A DNA stretch of 64,000 nucleotides from the NCBI RefSeq assembly GCF_005146945.1, contig NZ_SWMS01000012.1, forward strand, positions 124,001-188,000, in the 5' to 3' direction. Source of the DNA: Prauserella endophytica (GTDB taxonomy: Bacteria; Actinomycetota; Actinomycetes; Mycobacteriales; Pseudonocardiaceae). Positions 17,948-26,525 of the stretch are shown piece by piece. Below the pieces are notes generated by a model. It saw nothing but the letters and a program-made list of their open reading frames with translations. It was not told the DNA's origin and made no database searches. Numbering within the stretch: the stretch's first letter is position 1; each line of letters begins with the position of its first letter. Position numbers and translations under genes: made by a program.

Positions 17948-19330
17948 CTACTCTGCCAAGGCCTTCTCGTCCAGTTCCTTCTGCTCCGCGCCACGCATGA
18001 AGAACCAGTTGACGACCCACAGCACCAGTCCGACGGCGAGCAGGATCAGCGCCACGACGTAGTCCCTCGCGGGACGGCCGGACAGCGGGCTCGCCAGGTA
18101 GATGCAGAAGATCGCCGCCAGCACCGGAATCACCGTCGGCGCCCTGAAGTGCTTGTGCTCCACCTTCTCCTTGCGCAGCACCAGCACGGCGATGTTGACG
18201 ACGGCGAACACGGCGAGCAGCAGCAGCGCCGTGGTGCCACCGAGCACGCTGATGTCCACGGTGGACACCAGGACGATCGCGATGGCGCTGGTGAACAGGA
18301 TCGCCACCCACGGGCTGCGGCGGAACGGGTGCACGGTGCCGAGCTGCTTGGGGATGATGCGCTCGTTGGCCATGCCGTAGATGAGCCTGCTCGCCATGAG
18401 CATGTTGATCAGCGCGGAGTTGATCACCGCGAAGAGGCCGATCGCGGAGAAGATCTCCCTCGGCATGCCAGGGGCGCCGATGTCGATGACCTTGAGCAGG
18501 GCGCTGCTCTCGGCGGCCTCCAACTCGTTCGCCGGCACCAGCAACGACGACGTCACCGACACGAGAATGTAGATCGTGGCCGCGATGACCATGCCCCACA
18601 GCATCGCCTTCGGGAAGATCCGCACCGGGTCCTTGCACTCCTCGGCCATGTTGACCGAGTCCTCGAAGCCGACCATCGCGAAGAACGCGAGCGAGGTGGC
18701 CGACGTGATGGCCACGAGCCACGTCTGGTCCTGGGTGTTGAACTCGACCAGCCGTGAGGGCTCGCCGTCGCCGTTCAGCACGGCCCACACACCGACGCCG
18801 ATGATGATCAGCAGGCCGGCCAGCTCGATACAGGTGAGCACCACGTTGGTGGTGACCGACTCCTTGACGCCGCGGAAGTTGATCGCGGCGAGCATGAGGA
18901 TGAACAGGATCGCCACGAGCGGCATCGGCGAGGTGATGAACTCGGCGAGGTAGGTCTCGCCGAACGCGACGGCCGCCGACGACGCCGACGTGATACCGGA
19001 GCACATCACCGCGAACGCCACGAGGAATGTGAGGATTCGGATGCGGAAGGCTCGGTTGGCGTACAGCGCGGCCCCCGCCGCCTTCGGGTATTTGCCCACC
19101 AGCTCCAGATAGCTGAAGGCGGTCATGAACGCGACGATGAACGCCAGCAGGAACGGCAGCCACAGCGCGCCGCCGACGCGCCCGGCCACCTGGCCCGTGA
19201 GCGCGTACACCCCCGTGCCGATGATGTCACCGACCACGAAGAAAAGGAGAAGCTTCGAGCCCATGACCCTGCGCAGCGCAGGCTGCCCGCTGCCCGAAGT
19301 GTCGGGTGTCGTCGTTGTCGCATCCGCCAT
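17948..19330 (-). CDS. APC family amino acid permease
   Basis: 460 residues from ATG 19330; an in-frame ATG at 19351 would add seven residues. Twelve hydrophobic segments are visible, beginning LLLFFVVGDIIGTGVYALTG, which carries the Gly-rich helix-1 substrate motif of the APC superfamily. FAMVGFEDSVNMAEECKDP is the conserved loop after helix 6. It is a cytoplasmic-membrane amino acid or polyamine uptake system; the specific substrate is unknown. It is monocistronic, with repeat copy 4 just after the stop. Confidence 0.9.
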   Translation of the reverse strand: MADATTTTPDTSGSGQPALRRVMGSKLLLFFVVGDIIGTGVYALTGQVAGRVGGALWLPFLLAFIVAFMTAFSYLELVGKYPKAAGAALYANRAFRIRILTFLVAFAVMCSGITSASSAAVAFGETYLAEFITSPMPLVAILFILMLAAINFRGVKESVTTNVVLTCIELAGLLIIIGVGVWAVLNGDGEPSRLVEFNTQDQTWLVAITSATSLAFFAMVGFEDSVNMAEECKDPVRIFPKAMLWGMVIAATIYILVSVTSSLLVPANELEAAESSALLKVIDIGAPGMPREIFSAIGLFAVINSALINMLMASRLIYGMANERIIPKQLGTVHPFRRSPWVAILFTSAIAIVLVSTVDISVLGGTTALLLLAVFAVVNIAVLVLRKEKVEHKHFRAPTVIPVLAAIFCIYLASPLSGRPARDYVVALILLAVGLVLWVVNWFFMRGAEQKELDEKALAE

Positions 19331-19387
19331 GCGGCGAGTGTGCCGCATCACGTCGGTGACGGAAACACCACCATGCCTAGCGTTGTG

Positions 19388-20689
19388 TTAAGACTTCTCC
19401 CCCTCGGCTCCAGCCGCCCGGTAGTACCAGAACGCGGGCAGCAGCAGGGTCGCCACGACGACGAGGACGATCACGAGCAGGCCCCCGCCCGTGGCGGCGA
19501 CCGCGGTGCCCGTGCCCGCCGCGACCCAGCCGTGCGCGAGGTCGGCGATACGCGGCCCGCCCGCGACGACGACGGTGAACGCCCCCTGCGTGCGGCCGCG
19601 CATCTCGTCCGTCGCGGCGGACTGCAGGATCGCCATGCGGTAGATCGCACTCACCATGTCCGCGGCTCCCGCGATCGCGAGGAACACCACCGCGAGCCAC
19701 AGCGACGGCGCCAGCCCGAACCCGGCCACCGCCGCGCCCCAGACGCAGATCGCCACCACGACCGCGACACCCTGCCTGCGCACGCGGCTCACCCAGCCCG
19801 ACGTGAGCGTGATCAGCATGGCGCCCAACGGGATCGCGGCGTACAGCCAGCCCAGAGCGAGCCCGCCGCCCGGCGGGTCGCCGAACGTGCGCTCGGCCAT
19901 CTCGGGGAACAACGCGCGCGGCATCCCGGCGACCATCGCGACGATGTCCACGACGAACGACGCCAGCAGCACCTTCTGCGCGCCCATGTAGCGGAAGCCG
20001 TCGACGATGTCGCGCAGCCCGGCCCTGCGCACCTGCCCGGACAGCGGGGGCAACGGCGGCAGCCGCCACACCGCCCAGAGCACCACCACGAGTGCGACCG
20101 TGTCCACCAGGTACAAAGTGGACAATCCGACCACTGGCATGAGCGCGCCGGCGGCGAGGGGGCCGAAAACGGCGCCGAAGGTGTTCATCGTGCCGGTGAG
20201 GGCCGCCGCCGATGGCAGCAGGTGCTCGGGCACGAGCCTGGCGACCACGGCGTTGCGGGTGGGCATGTTGACCGCGTAGAACGCCTGGTTCACCGCCAGC
20301 AGACCGAGCACCAGCCACACGGAGTTCAACTCGAGGAACGCCTGCGCCCACAACACAGCCGCGGTGACGGCGATGCCGGTGTTGGAGACGATCAGCAGCT
20401 TGCGGCGGTCGACGGTGTCGGCGATCGCGCCGCCCCACAGCCCGAAGACGAGCAGGGGCACGAGTCCGAAGGCGCCGGTCAGCCCGACGTAGGCCGACGA
20501 GCCCGTGATGTCGAAGACCTGCTTCGGCACGGCGACCGCCGTGAGCTGGCTGCCGATGGCGGTGACCATCGAGCTGCCCCACAGCCTGCGGAAGCCGGCG
20601 ATCCGCAGCGGGCGGCCGTCGACGACGATCGAACCGAGGAGCCTGCGCCCTTTCGACGGGGCCTCCTCGGTTCGGTCGCTCACGACCAT
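19388..20689 (-). CDS. MFS exporter, EntS-like (MFS_3)
   Basis: 433 residues with about 12 membrane segments. Motif A-like GGAIADTVDRRKLLI lies between helices 2 and 3, and there is a mid-protein DGFRYM loop as in enterobactin exporter EntS-like proteins. A weak IdeR-like sequence (20690-20709) directly abuts the ATG, which hints at iron-controlled siderophore or drug export. It resembles the MFS protein at 46294 in fold. Confidence 0.85.
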   Translation of the reverse strand: MVVSDRTEEAPSKGRRLLGSIVVDGRPLRIAGFRRLWGSSMVTAIGSQLTAVAVPKQVFDITGSSAYVGLTGAFGLVPLLVFGLWGGAIADTVDRRKLLIVSNTGIAVTAAVLWAQAFLELNSVWLVLGLLAVNQAFYAVNMPTRNAVVARLVPEHLLPSAAALTGTMNTFGAVFGPLAAGALMPVVGLSTLYLVDTVALVVVLWAVWRLPPLPPLSGQVRRAGLRDIVDGFRYMGAQKVLLASFVVDIVAMVAGMPRALFPEMAERTFGDPPGGGLALGWLYAAIPLGAMLITLTSGWVSRVRRQGVAVVVAICVWGAAVAGFGLAPSLWLAVVFLAIAGAADMVSAIYRMAILQSAATDEMRGRTQGAFTVVVAGGPRIADLAHGWVAAGTGTAVAATGGGLLVIVLVVVATLLLPAFWYYRAAGAEGEKS

Positions 20690-20709
20690 TTAGCTTAGGC
20701 GCGCTAACG
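20690..20709 (-). promoter_or_regulatory. weak IdeR/DtxR-like box before EntS-like MFS gene
   Basis: On the minus strand TTAGCGCGCCTAAGCTAA ends directly before the ATG; its right half CTAAGCTAA matches the IdeR half site CTAACCTAA at 8 of 9 positions, and the left half is poor. The overall match to the 19-bp consensus is about 11 of 18, so it is only a candidate. Confidence 0.3.
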
Positions 20710-20776
20710 AACTGCGCGCATGTGAGTTTCACCGTCGAGCCCCACCGAGCCCGACTGTGCCCCACCGAGCCCGACC

Positions 20777-20884
20777 GCAGTGAAGGCCACCTTCACTGCG
20801 TTGAATCAGGCACAGTGACGCGAAGCGTCTCCATTTGGGCGGTGGCGGGAGACGGGTGGGCGCAGGCATGGTGGCCTTCACTGC
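20777..20884. repeat. palindromic 3'-end repeat, long form, copy 5
   Basis: Starts with the standard unit GCAGTGAAGG-CCA-CCTTCACTGC. Then comes a central core of about 60 bp containing a CGTCTCC/GGAGACG stem (20826-20832, 20848-20854), and it closes with GCAGGCATGG-TGG-CCTTCACTGC. The same core recurs at 49696-49833 and, inverted, at 58510-58616. It is downstream of pdxH. Confidence 0.9.
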
Positions 20885-20929
20885 AGTTCTTCCCTGCAGT
20901 TCGTCACTGCGTTGGGGCGGAGACGACGC

Positions 20930-21622
20930 CTACGGCGCGACGCGGTCGATCCGCCAGCCGTCCTCGGTGCGCACGTAGCGGAGCCGGTCGTGCAGGCGGT
21001 CCTGCCTGCCCTGCCAGAACTCGACCGTGTCGGGGCGGATCCGCCAGCCGCCCCAGTGCGGCGGCACGGGCACCTCGTCGACGCCCTCGAACCGGCGTTC
21101 GATGGCGCTCAGCGCGTTGTCCAGCGCGCGGCGGCCGTCGACCACCCGCGACTGCGGGGAGGCCCACGCGCCGAGCTGCGAACCCCTCGGCCGGGAGGCC
21201 CAGTACTCGGCGACCTCGGCCAGGTCGACCTTCTCGACCTCGCCGCGCACGGTGACCTGCCGGTGCAGCGTGTACCACGGGAAGGTCACCGAGGCGTAGC
21301 GCGTGACCGTGAGGTCGTGGCTCTTGGCCGAGGTGTAGTTGGTGTAGAAGACGACGCCGCGCTCGTCGAGGCCCTTGCACAGGACCGTGCGCGAGGACGG
21401 CAGCCCCTGGGCGTCCGCCGTGGCGAGCACCATGGCGTTGGGCTCGGGCAGCCCGGCGGAAACGGCCTGGTCCAGCCACCTCTGCAGCTGCTCGGTCCAG
21501 GTCTCGGCGAGCGAGGACTCGTCGAACGCCTCGCCGTTGTAGGCGACCCTCATGCCGGGCAGCCGGACGGTGACGTCCGCGCTGCCCGCTACCTCGTTGT
21601 CCAGTTTGTCGAGTTCCGGCAT
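20930..21622 (-). CDS. pdxH: pyridoxamine 5'-phosphate oxidase
   Basis: 230 residues. It is an FMN enzyme that makes pyridoxal 5'-phosphate. Family motifs are SSRTVLCKGLDERGVVFYTNYTS-like FMN loops, EYWASRPRGSQLGAWAS and the C-terminal RLRYVRTEDGWRIDRVAP. ATG 21622 gives the expected length. It is divergent from the citA-type citrate synthase. PLP made here would serve SerC (32996) among others. Confidence 0.95.
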   Translation of the reverse strand: MPELDKLDNEVAGSADVTVRLPGMRVAYNGEAFDESSLAETWTEQLQRWLDQAVSAGLPEPNAMVLATADAQGLPSSRTVLCKGLDERGVVFYTNYTSAKSHDLTVTRYASVTFPWYTLHRQVTVRGEVEKVDLAEVAEYWASRPRGSQLGAWASPQSRVVDGRRALDNALSAIERRFEGVDEVPVPPHWGGWRIRPDTVEFWQGRQDRLHDRLRYVRTEDGWRIDRVAP

Positions 21623-22103
21623 GCCGCAACCTCCGCGCGCCCTTGTGGGGCCTCACCCCGCCTGATTCAGCCGACGTTAGGGGTTCCGTGAACGGGGCGA
21701 AACCGTCTGATCGGTGACGGCCGCCACTGGATCGTGACACCCGGGCACCCATCCTGTGTGGCGCCGCCTGGCGACCGCCAGTTCGGCCGCCGCGGCGACG
21801 GCGCCGGGCGCGGGCGTGGTCACCAGCCAGCAGCCCGGTGCGCTCCTGAGGGCTCAGCCGCGGGGACGGATGTGGATCACCGGGAACACGCGGGCCCGGC
21901 CACCGGAAACAAAGGATTTACGCGAGGGACGGCCGTCTCGCTGAATCGTTCTCGTAATCGTGACCGAAACCACCGCATCTTTCGATTGATACCGGCGGTT
22001 AACAGGAGGAAAGTTGCCCCAACACCGTGCGAGGAGGCACCCGTGCGTGGGCCTCGTACGGGTTGAGACCTGTCGGGGAACGCGCTTGGAAAGGTCCATT
22101 CCG
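21623..22103. other. 481-bp divergent intergenic region, pdxH/citA
   Basis: No convincing protein gene. Near the citA end there are two purine-rich RBS-like tracts (AGGAGGAAAG near 22008 and GAGGAGG near 22030). The second precedes a possible 7-codon ORF (22042-22065). The remainder probably holds the two divergent promoters and a leader of unknown role. Confidence 0.5.
22042..22065 (+). other. possible 7-residue leader peptide before citA
   Basis: GTG at 22042 follows GAGGAGG with 5-6 nt spacing and reads M-R-G-P-R-T-G then TGA. It ends 38 bp before the citA GTG. An RBS this strong before a tiny ORF suggests a leader peptide, but there is no proof of translation. Confidence 0.25.
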
Positions 22104-23255
22104 GTGACATCGACGATCAGCAAGGCCCAGACCCCCTCCGAACAGCCCGACGACGGTTTCCGCCCCGGTCTGGAGGGCGTGGTCGCCTTCCGCACGGAGA
22201 TCGCCGAGCCCGACCGCGACGGCGGCGCCCTGCGCTACCGCGGTGTCGACATCGAGGAGCTCGCCGGCAAGGTGAGCTTCGGCGACGTGTGGGGGCTGCT
22301 CGTGGACGGCCACTTCCGCAACGGGCTGGCGCCCGCGGAGCCGTTCCCGATCCCCGTACACACCGGTGACGTCCGCGTCGACGTGCAGGCCGCGCTCGCG
22401 ATGCTCGCCCCGATCTGGGGGTACCAGCCGCTGCTGGACATCTCCGACGAGACCGCGCGCGAGCAGCTCGCCCGCGCCTCGGTGATGGCGCTGTCCTATG
22501 TCGCGCAGTCGGCGCGCGGCGTCGGCGTGCCCGCGGTGCCGGAGTCGAGGGTCGACGAGGCGAAGACCATCACCGAGCGGTTCATGGTCCGCTGGCGTGG
22601 CGAGCCGGACCCGGCGCACGTCAAGGCCGTGGACGCCTACTGGGTTTCGGCCGCCGAGCACGGGCTCAACGCCTCCACGTTCACCGCCCGCGTGATCGCC
22701 TCGACGGGCGCCGACGTGGCGGCGTCGCTCTCGGGGGCGGTCGGCGCGATGTCCGGCCCGCTGCACGGAGGCGCGCCCGCGCGGGTGCTGCCGATGATCG
22801 AGGAGGTCGAGCGGACCGGCGACGCGCGCGCGTACGTGAAGGGCCTGCTCGACCGCAAGGAGCGGCTCATGGGCTTCGGTCACCGCGTGTACCGCGCGGA
22901 GGACCCGCGCGCCCGCGTGCTGCGCCGCACCTGCCGCGAGCTGGGCGCGAGCCGGTACGACGCGGCGGCGGCGCTGGAGGAGGCCGCGCTCGCCGAGCTG
23001 CGCGAGCGGCGTCCCGACCGGGCGATCGAGACCAATGTGGAGTTCTGGGCAGCCGTGATCCTGGACTTCGCGCAGGTGCCGCCGCACATGATGCCCGCGA
23101 TGTTCACCTCGGCCCGCACGGCGGGCTGGGCCGCGCACATCCTTGAGCAGAAGCGCACCGGCAGGCTCGTGCGACCATCGGCCAAGTACGTCGGCCCCGC
23201 CCCGCGCAAGCCCTCCGAGGTCGAGGGGTGGGACGCACTCGCGAGTCGTTCGTGA
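22104..23255 (+). CDS. citrate synthase 2 (CitA-type)
   Basis: 383 residues from GTG 22104, with GGAAAGG 9 nt upstream. Citrate synthase motifs are SGPLHGGAPARV and MGFGHRVYRAEDPRARVL. It is shorter than GltA and belongs to the divergent actinobacterial CitA group, which can be citrate or methylcitrate synthase. Citrate is the likelier product, since no prp genes are nearby. Divergent from pdxH. It is the second citrate synthase in this window. Confidence 0.88.
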   Translation: MTSTISKAQTPSEQPDDGFRPGLEGVVAFRTEIAEPDRDGGALRYRGVDIEELAGKVSFGDVWGLLVDGHFRNGLAPAEPFPIPVHTGDVRVDVQAALAMLAPIWGYQPLLDISDETAREQLARASVMALSYVAQSARGVGVPAVPESRVDEAKTITERFMVRWRGEPDPAHVKAVDAYWVSAAEHGLNASTFTARVIASTGADVAASLSGAVGAMSGPLHGGAPARVLPMIEEVERTGDARAYVKGLLDRKERLMGFGHRVYRAEDPRARVLRRTCRELGASRYDAAAALEEAALAELRERRPDRAIETNVEFWAAVILDFAQVPPHMMPAMFTSARTAGWAAHILEQKRTGRLVRPSAKYVGPAPRKPSEVEGWDALASRS

Positions 23256-23452
23256 GTCATTGACGGGGGCAGGCCAGCCGTCCCGAGCCCGAGGCGCCGC
23301 ATGTCGGCGCTCGAAACCGATTCTCGTTCGTGCCCGTGTGCGCGAACGGGCGCCCTGCGAAGCGCTGCGCTGAGAACTCACTCAGCCAAACTTGTCACTG
23401 CCTAAATCTGGCGCGCATACTTATCTAGTCACCGTAAAGATTGGAGCGCGCC

Positions 23453-23944
23453 ATGGAACCCTTGATCGCACTTGTCGTCGTCACCTCGGGCGTCCTCGTT
23501 GTGGGCAGGCTGTGGGTACCCCGGCTGCGGCCGCTGCCCGTGGGCCTGCGCGGCGGCATCGCCGCGATGTTCCTGCTCACCGGCATCGCGCATTTCGTAG
23601 GCATGCGCGAGGAGCTGATCGCGATGGTCCCGGACGCCCTCCCGGCGCCAGGCCTGCTCGTGACGGTCACCGGCGTGCTGGAGCTCGCGGGCGCGCTCGC
23701 GATGCTCTACCGGCCACTCGCACACTGGGCGACAGCAGGGCTATCCACACTGCTGGTCGTGATGTTCCCCGCCAATGTCAACCTCGCGCTGAACGGCACG
23801 GACCTGCCATGGGACGACACGCTGTTGCCGCGCACGCTGATGCAGGTCGTGTTCCTCGCGGCGACGGTCACGGTCGCCGTGCACGGGTTCCGCGCGCGGG
23901 CCGGGCGCGCTACTACCGCCGATCCGGTTCCGGCCGGACGGTGA
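23453..23944 (+). CDS. DoxX-like small membrane protein
   Basis: 163 residues with four hydrophobic segments (near 5-22, 34-52, 68-88 and 98-140). The first-loop pattern FLLTGIAHFVGMREELIAMVP is typical of DoxX/DoxD-like proteins. ATG 23453 is chosen because GGAG lies at 23443; a TTG at 23441 is also in frame. The biochemical role of such actinobacterial proteins is not settled. Confidence 0.75.
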   Translation: MEPLIALVVVTSGVLVVGRLWVPRLRPLPVGLRGGIAAMFLLTGIAHFVGMREELIAMVPDALPAPGLLVTVTGVLELAGALAMLYRPLAHWATAGLSTLLVVMFPANVNLALNGTDLPWDDTLLPRTLMQVVFLAATVTVAVHGFRARAGRATTADPVPAGR

Positions 23945-24004
23945 TGGCGAACTTCCGGAAAGTCGCCCAGCACCGCGTCGAGCTGACTGTCCCTGCAGGT
24001 CAGG

Positions 24005-24130
24005 TCAGTCCGGGCGCCGGGCCCGGACGTGCACGGCGCCGCCCGCCTCGCCGAGCCTGCGCGCCGCGTCGCCAGCGATGGTCTCCAGCGTCGCGTCGTC
24101 GGTGCGGACCTGGCCCGCCTTCTCCGAGCA
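24005..24130 (-). pseudogene. possible 3' remnant of a lost gene
   Basis: A minus-strand frame ending in TGA at 24005 reads about 40 residues with natural actinobacterial composition (VRTDDATLETIAGDAARRLG, then GGAVHVRARRPD). It has no start, and sense ends abruptly near 24130, just after the TetR stop. It resembles the C-terminus of some enzyme whose 5' part is missing. I cannot name the family. Confidence 0.3.
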
Positions 24131-24154
24131 GGGCCGGCGACAATGTCGACAATG

Positions 24155-24796
24155 TCAAGGACGCCGTCGCGCCGGATGAAGAGCCGACGAAACAGCGGTG
24201 TCCGGATCGTGTCGTTCGGTGGCGCCGATCATGGCGACGAGCTGATCGACGAGCCAGCCGTCGAGTTTCCCTTGCTCGAGGCCGCCTTCTCGCAGCCACG
24301 TGAGCAGCGCTCCTTCGACCACCACGGTCCAGCAGCGCAGCGTGGTTAGCAGCATCGGTGACGGGTCGGTGATCCCCGCGTCGGCCAGGATCACCCGCAC
24401 GGCGGCCTCCCTGACCTCGTCGACGATCGCGTTGGTCTCCGGTGTCGCGATCGCGGAGCCGCTGCGGACGAGCGCGACGTAGCCGGCCCGGTGTTCGGCG
24501 GCGACCTCGGCGAGCGCGCGCACGGCCGCTCGGAGCCGCTCGTGCGGCGTGCCCTCGGCGCGCGCGGCGAGACGGGCGAGCAGCCCGTCCACCACCGACC
24601 GCAACGCGGCGACCTGCAGCTCACGCACACTCGGGAAGTACCGGTAGAACAGCGCCCGCGACACGTCGGCCCGCGTGGTGACGTCCTCGACGGAGACGTC
24701 CTCGGGCGCGCGCGTGCTGAACAGCTCCAGCGCCGCGGCGATGAGGTCGTCCCTGCGCGCCTCGCGGGTCATCCGGCGCGGCTTGCGCTCGGTCAC
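24155..24796 (-). CDS. TetR/AcrR family regulator
   Basis: 213 residues. HTH at about 35-62 (DVSVEDVTTRADVSRALFYRYFPS). The GTG start overlaps the stop of the hydrolase-reductase fusion gene by 4 bp, so it is the second gene of that operon and presumably feeds back on it, perhaps through the small palindrome at 26515-26525. Confidence 0.87.
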   Translation of the reverse strand: MTERKPRRMTREARRDDLIAAALELFSTRAPEDVSVEDVTTRADVSRALFYRYFPSVRELQVAALRSVVDGLLARLAARAEGTPHERLRAAVRALAEVAAEHRAGYVALVRSGSAIATPETNAIVDEVREAAVRVILADAGITDPSPMLLTTLRCWTVVVEGALLTWLREGGLEQGKLDGWLVDQLVAMIGATERHDPDTAVSSALHPARRRP

Positions 24797-26502
24797 CGCG
24801 CGATCGCCCGCAGCAGGCCGGGAGTGAGGCGGGACAGCGCCAGCGTCACCGAAGCCTCCGGAGTGGACGGTGCGAGCGCGACGTCCCGCTCGACGGCGCG
24901 CAGGATGTCGGCGGCCACGCGCTCCGGCCCGAAACCGCGCCGGGCGAACAGCTTGGCGCCGTTACGCCTTCGCTGTGCTTGTTCCTGCTCGCTCGCCCCG
25001 GCGAACACGGTGCGCTCGGCGATCGGGGTGCGCACGATGCCGGGGCACACCGCGGTGACGCCGACGCGGTGGCTCGCGAGTTCGGCGCGCAGGCACTCGC
25101 TCAGCATCAGCACCGCGGCCTTCGTCGTGGAGTACGCGGGCAGCACCTTGTTCGGCACGTACGCCGCCATCGACGCGAGGTTGACGATGTGCCCGCCCTC
25201 GGCGCGCTCGGTGAGCATCGGCACGAACGCGCGGCAGCCGTGGATCACGCCCCACAGGTTCACGTCGATCACGCGCTCCCAGTCGGCGGCGCTGGTGTCG
25301 GCGAAGGTGCCCGCCACTCCGATCCCGGCGTTGTTCACGACGATGTCGGGCACCCCGTGCTCGGCCCGCACGGCGGCGGCGAACGCGTCGACGGCCGCGC
25401 CGTCACTGACGTCCACTGTGTACTCCGCGGCGGCCGAGCCCGTGGCCCTCACCAGCTCCGCCGTTCGGGCGGCGGCCTGACCGTCGATGTCGGCGACCAC
25501 CACGTCCGCGCCCTCCTCCGCGAACGCGAGCGCCGTGGCCTGCCCGATGCCGCTGCCGCCACCGGTCACCACCACGAGACTGCCGGGGAACCGCTGGGGC
25601 GACGGCGGGTTCACGCGCGCGCGGCGCAGCCCCCTCGCCTCCGGCCCGCCCTCGACGTGGTCCACCAGCTCGGCGACGGCGTCGGCGACTACACCGGGCC
25701 GCTGCCTCGGCAGCCAGTGCCTGCCCGCGACGTGCCGGACGCGCAGGTCGGGCACCCAGTCGGCGAGCTCGGTCTGCAGCGGTGCCGTTACATAGGCGTC
25801 GCCCGTCGGTGCGAGCACCTGCACCGGCACGTCGGTGTGCGGGCGCGTCGGCGTGCCCAGGCGGGTGAGCATGTTGGCGCGGTACAGCTCGAGGCCGTAC
25901 CGGCCGTCGGAGGCGTTCGGCCTGCCGACGCCCGGTTCGAGCTTGCGCAGGACCCGGGGCAGCAGGCCGGTGCGCCAGACCAGCTCGGGAATGCGGGGCA
26001 GCTGGAAGAACGCGATGTAGGTGGAGTGCAGGAGCTGACGCAGCGCGTTACGCAGGCGGCGCGGCGTGGGCTTGCACAGCTGTGCGCGCAGCCAGTGGGA
26101 GGCATGGTCGAGGCTGGGCCCGGAGATCGAGGTGTAGGACGCGACGCGTCCGTCCAGCCACCCGCCGGTGACGGCGTGCCAGGTCTGGATCGAGCCCCAG
26201 TCGTGGGCAAGCAGGTGGACCTTCCCTTCCGGCCGCACCGCGTCGACGACGGCCGTGAGGTCGGCGGCGAGCCGGTCGAGCCGGTAGGCGGCGCGGTCGG
26301 CCGGTTTGTCCGAGGCGCCCGCACCGCGCACGTCATAGGTGACCACGCGGAACCGCTCGCCGAGGCGCGCCGCGACGTCGTCCCAGAGCGCCGAGTCGTC
26401 GGGGTAACCATGCACGCAGACGAGCGTGGGCGCGTCCGCCCTGCCGCTGCTGCGCACGGAGAGGCGGACACCGTCACCGGCCGTCACCCACTGATGAGAC
26501 AT
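24793..26502 (-). CDS. EphD-like fusion: alpha/beta hydrolase + short-chain dehydrogenase
   Basis: 569 residues. Residues 1-285 form an epoxide-hydrolase-like alpha/beta hydrolase (HGYPDD oxyanion motif, nucleophile Asp101 in LLAHDWGS, catalytic His in GRHWLPRQRP). Residues 305-569 form an SDR (VVTGGGSGIGQA cofactor motif, NNAGIG, active site YSTTK). The fusion matches mycobacterial EphD, which acts on lipid chains. This lineage probably lacks mycolates, so its substrate here is uncertain. It is first in an operon with a TetR regulator. Confidence 0.88.
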   Translation of the reverse strand: MSHQWVTAGDGVRLSVRSSGRADAPTLVCVHGYPDDSALWDDVAARLGERFRVVTYDVRGAGASDKPADRAAYRLDRLAADLTAVVDAVRPEGKVHLLAHDWGSIQTWHAVTGGWLDGRVASYTSISGPSLDHASHWLRAQLCKPTPRRLRNALRQLLHSTYIAFFQLPRIPELVWRTGLLPRVLRKLEPGVGRPNASDGRYGLELYRANMLTRLGTPTRPHTDVPVQVLAPTGDAYVTAPLQTELADWVPDLRVRHVAGRHWLPRQRPGVVADAVAELVDHVEGGPEARGLRRARVNPPSPQRFPGSLVVVTGGGSGIGQATALAFAEEGADVVVADIDGQAAARTAELVRATGSAAAEYTVDVSDGAAVDAFAAAVRAEHGVPDIVVNNAGIGVAGTFADTSAADWERVIDVNLWGVIHGCRAFVPMLTERAEGGHIVNLASMAAYVPNKVLPAYSTTKAAVLMLSECLRAELASHRVGVTAVCPGIVRTPIAERTVFAGASEQEQAQRRRNGAKLFARRGFGPERVAADILRAVERDVALAPSTPEASVTLALSRLTPGLLRAIAR

Positions 26503-26514
26503 CTCGTCATGGTA

Positions 26515-26525
26515 GACAATTTGTC
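26515..26525. promoter_or_regulatory. small palindrome upstream of EphD-like operon
   Basis: GACAA-T-TTGTC lies 12 bp before the ATG at 26502, in the promoter position, and could be the core of a TetR operator. The arms are only 5 bp. Confidence 0.35.

Noticed and set aside
15758-18757. 999-codon open frame on the plus strand
   Set aside because: It runs opposite two well-supported minus-strand genes (amidohydrolase, aldose epimerase) and into the APC permease gene. Composition (His/Arg/Asp/Gln-rich) is that of a GC-rich shadow frame.
21734-22066. 110-codon frame upstream of citA
   Set aside because: No RBS, unnatural composition and no family motif. Only the last seven codons after GAGGAGG were kept as a possible leader peptide.
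22014-22103. Upstream start for citrate synthase 2
   Set aside because: The extra 30 residues are Arg/Cys-rich and unlike the family; GGAAAGG before GTG 22104 gives the better start.
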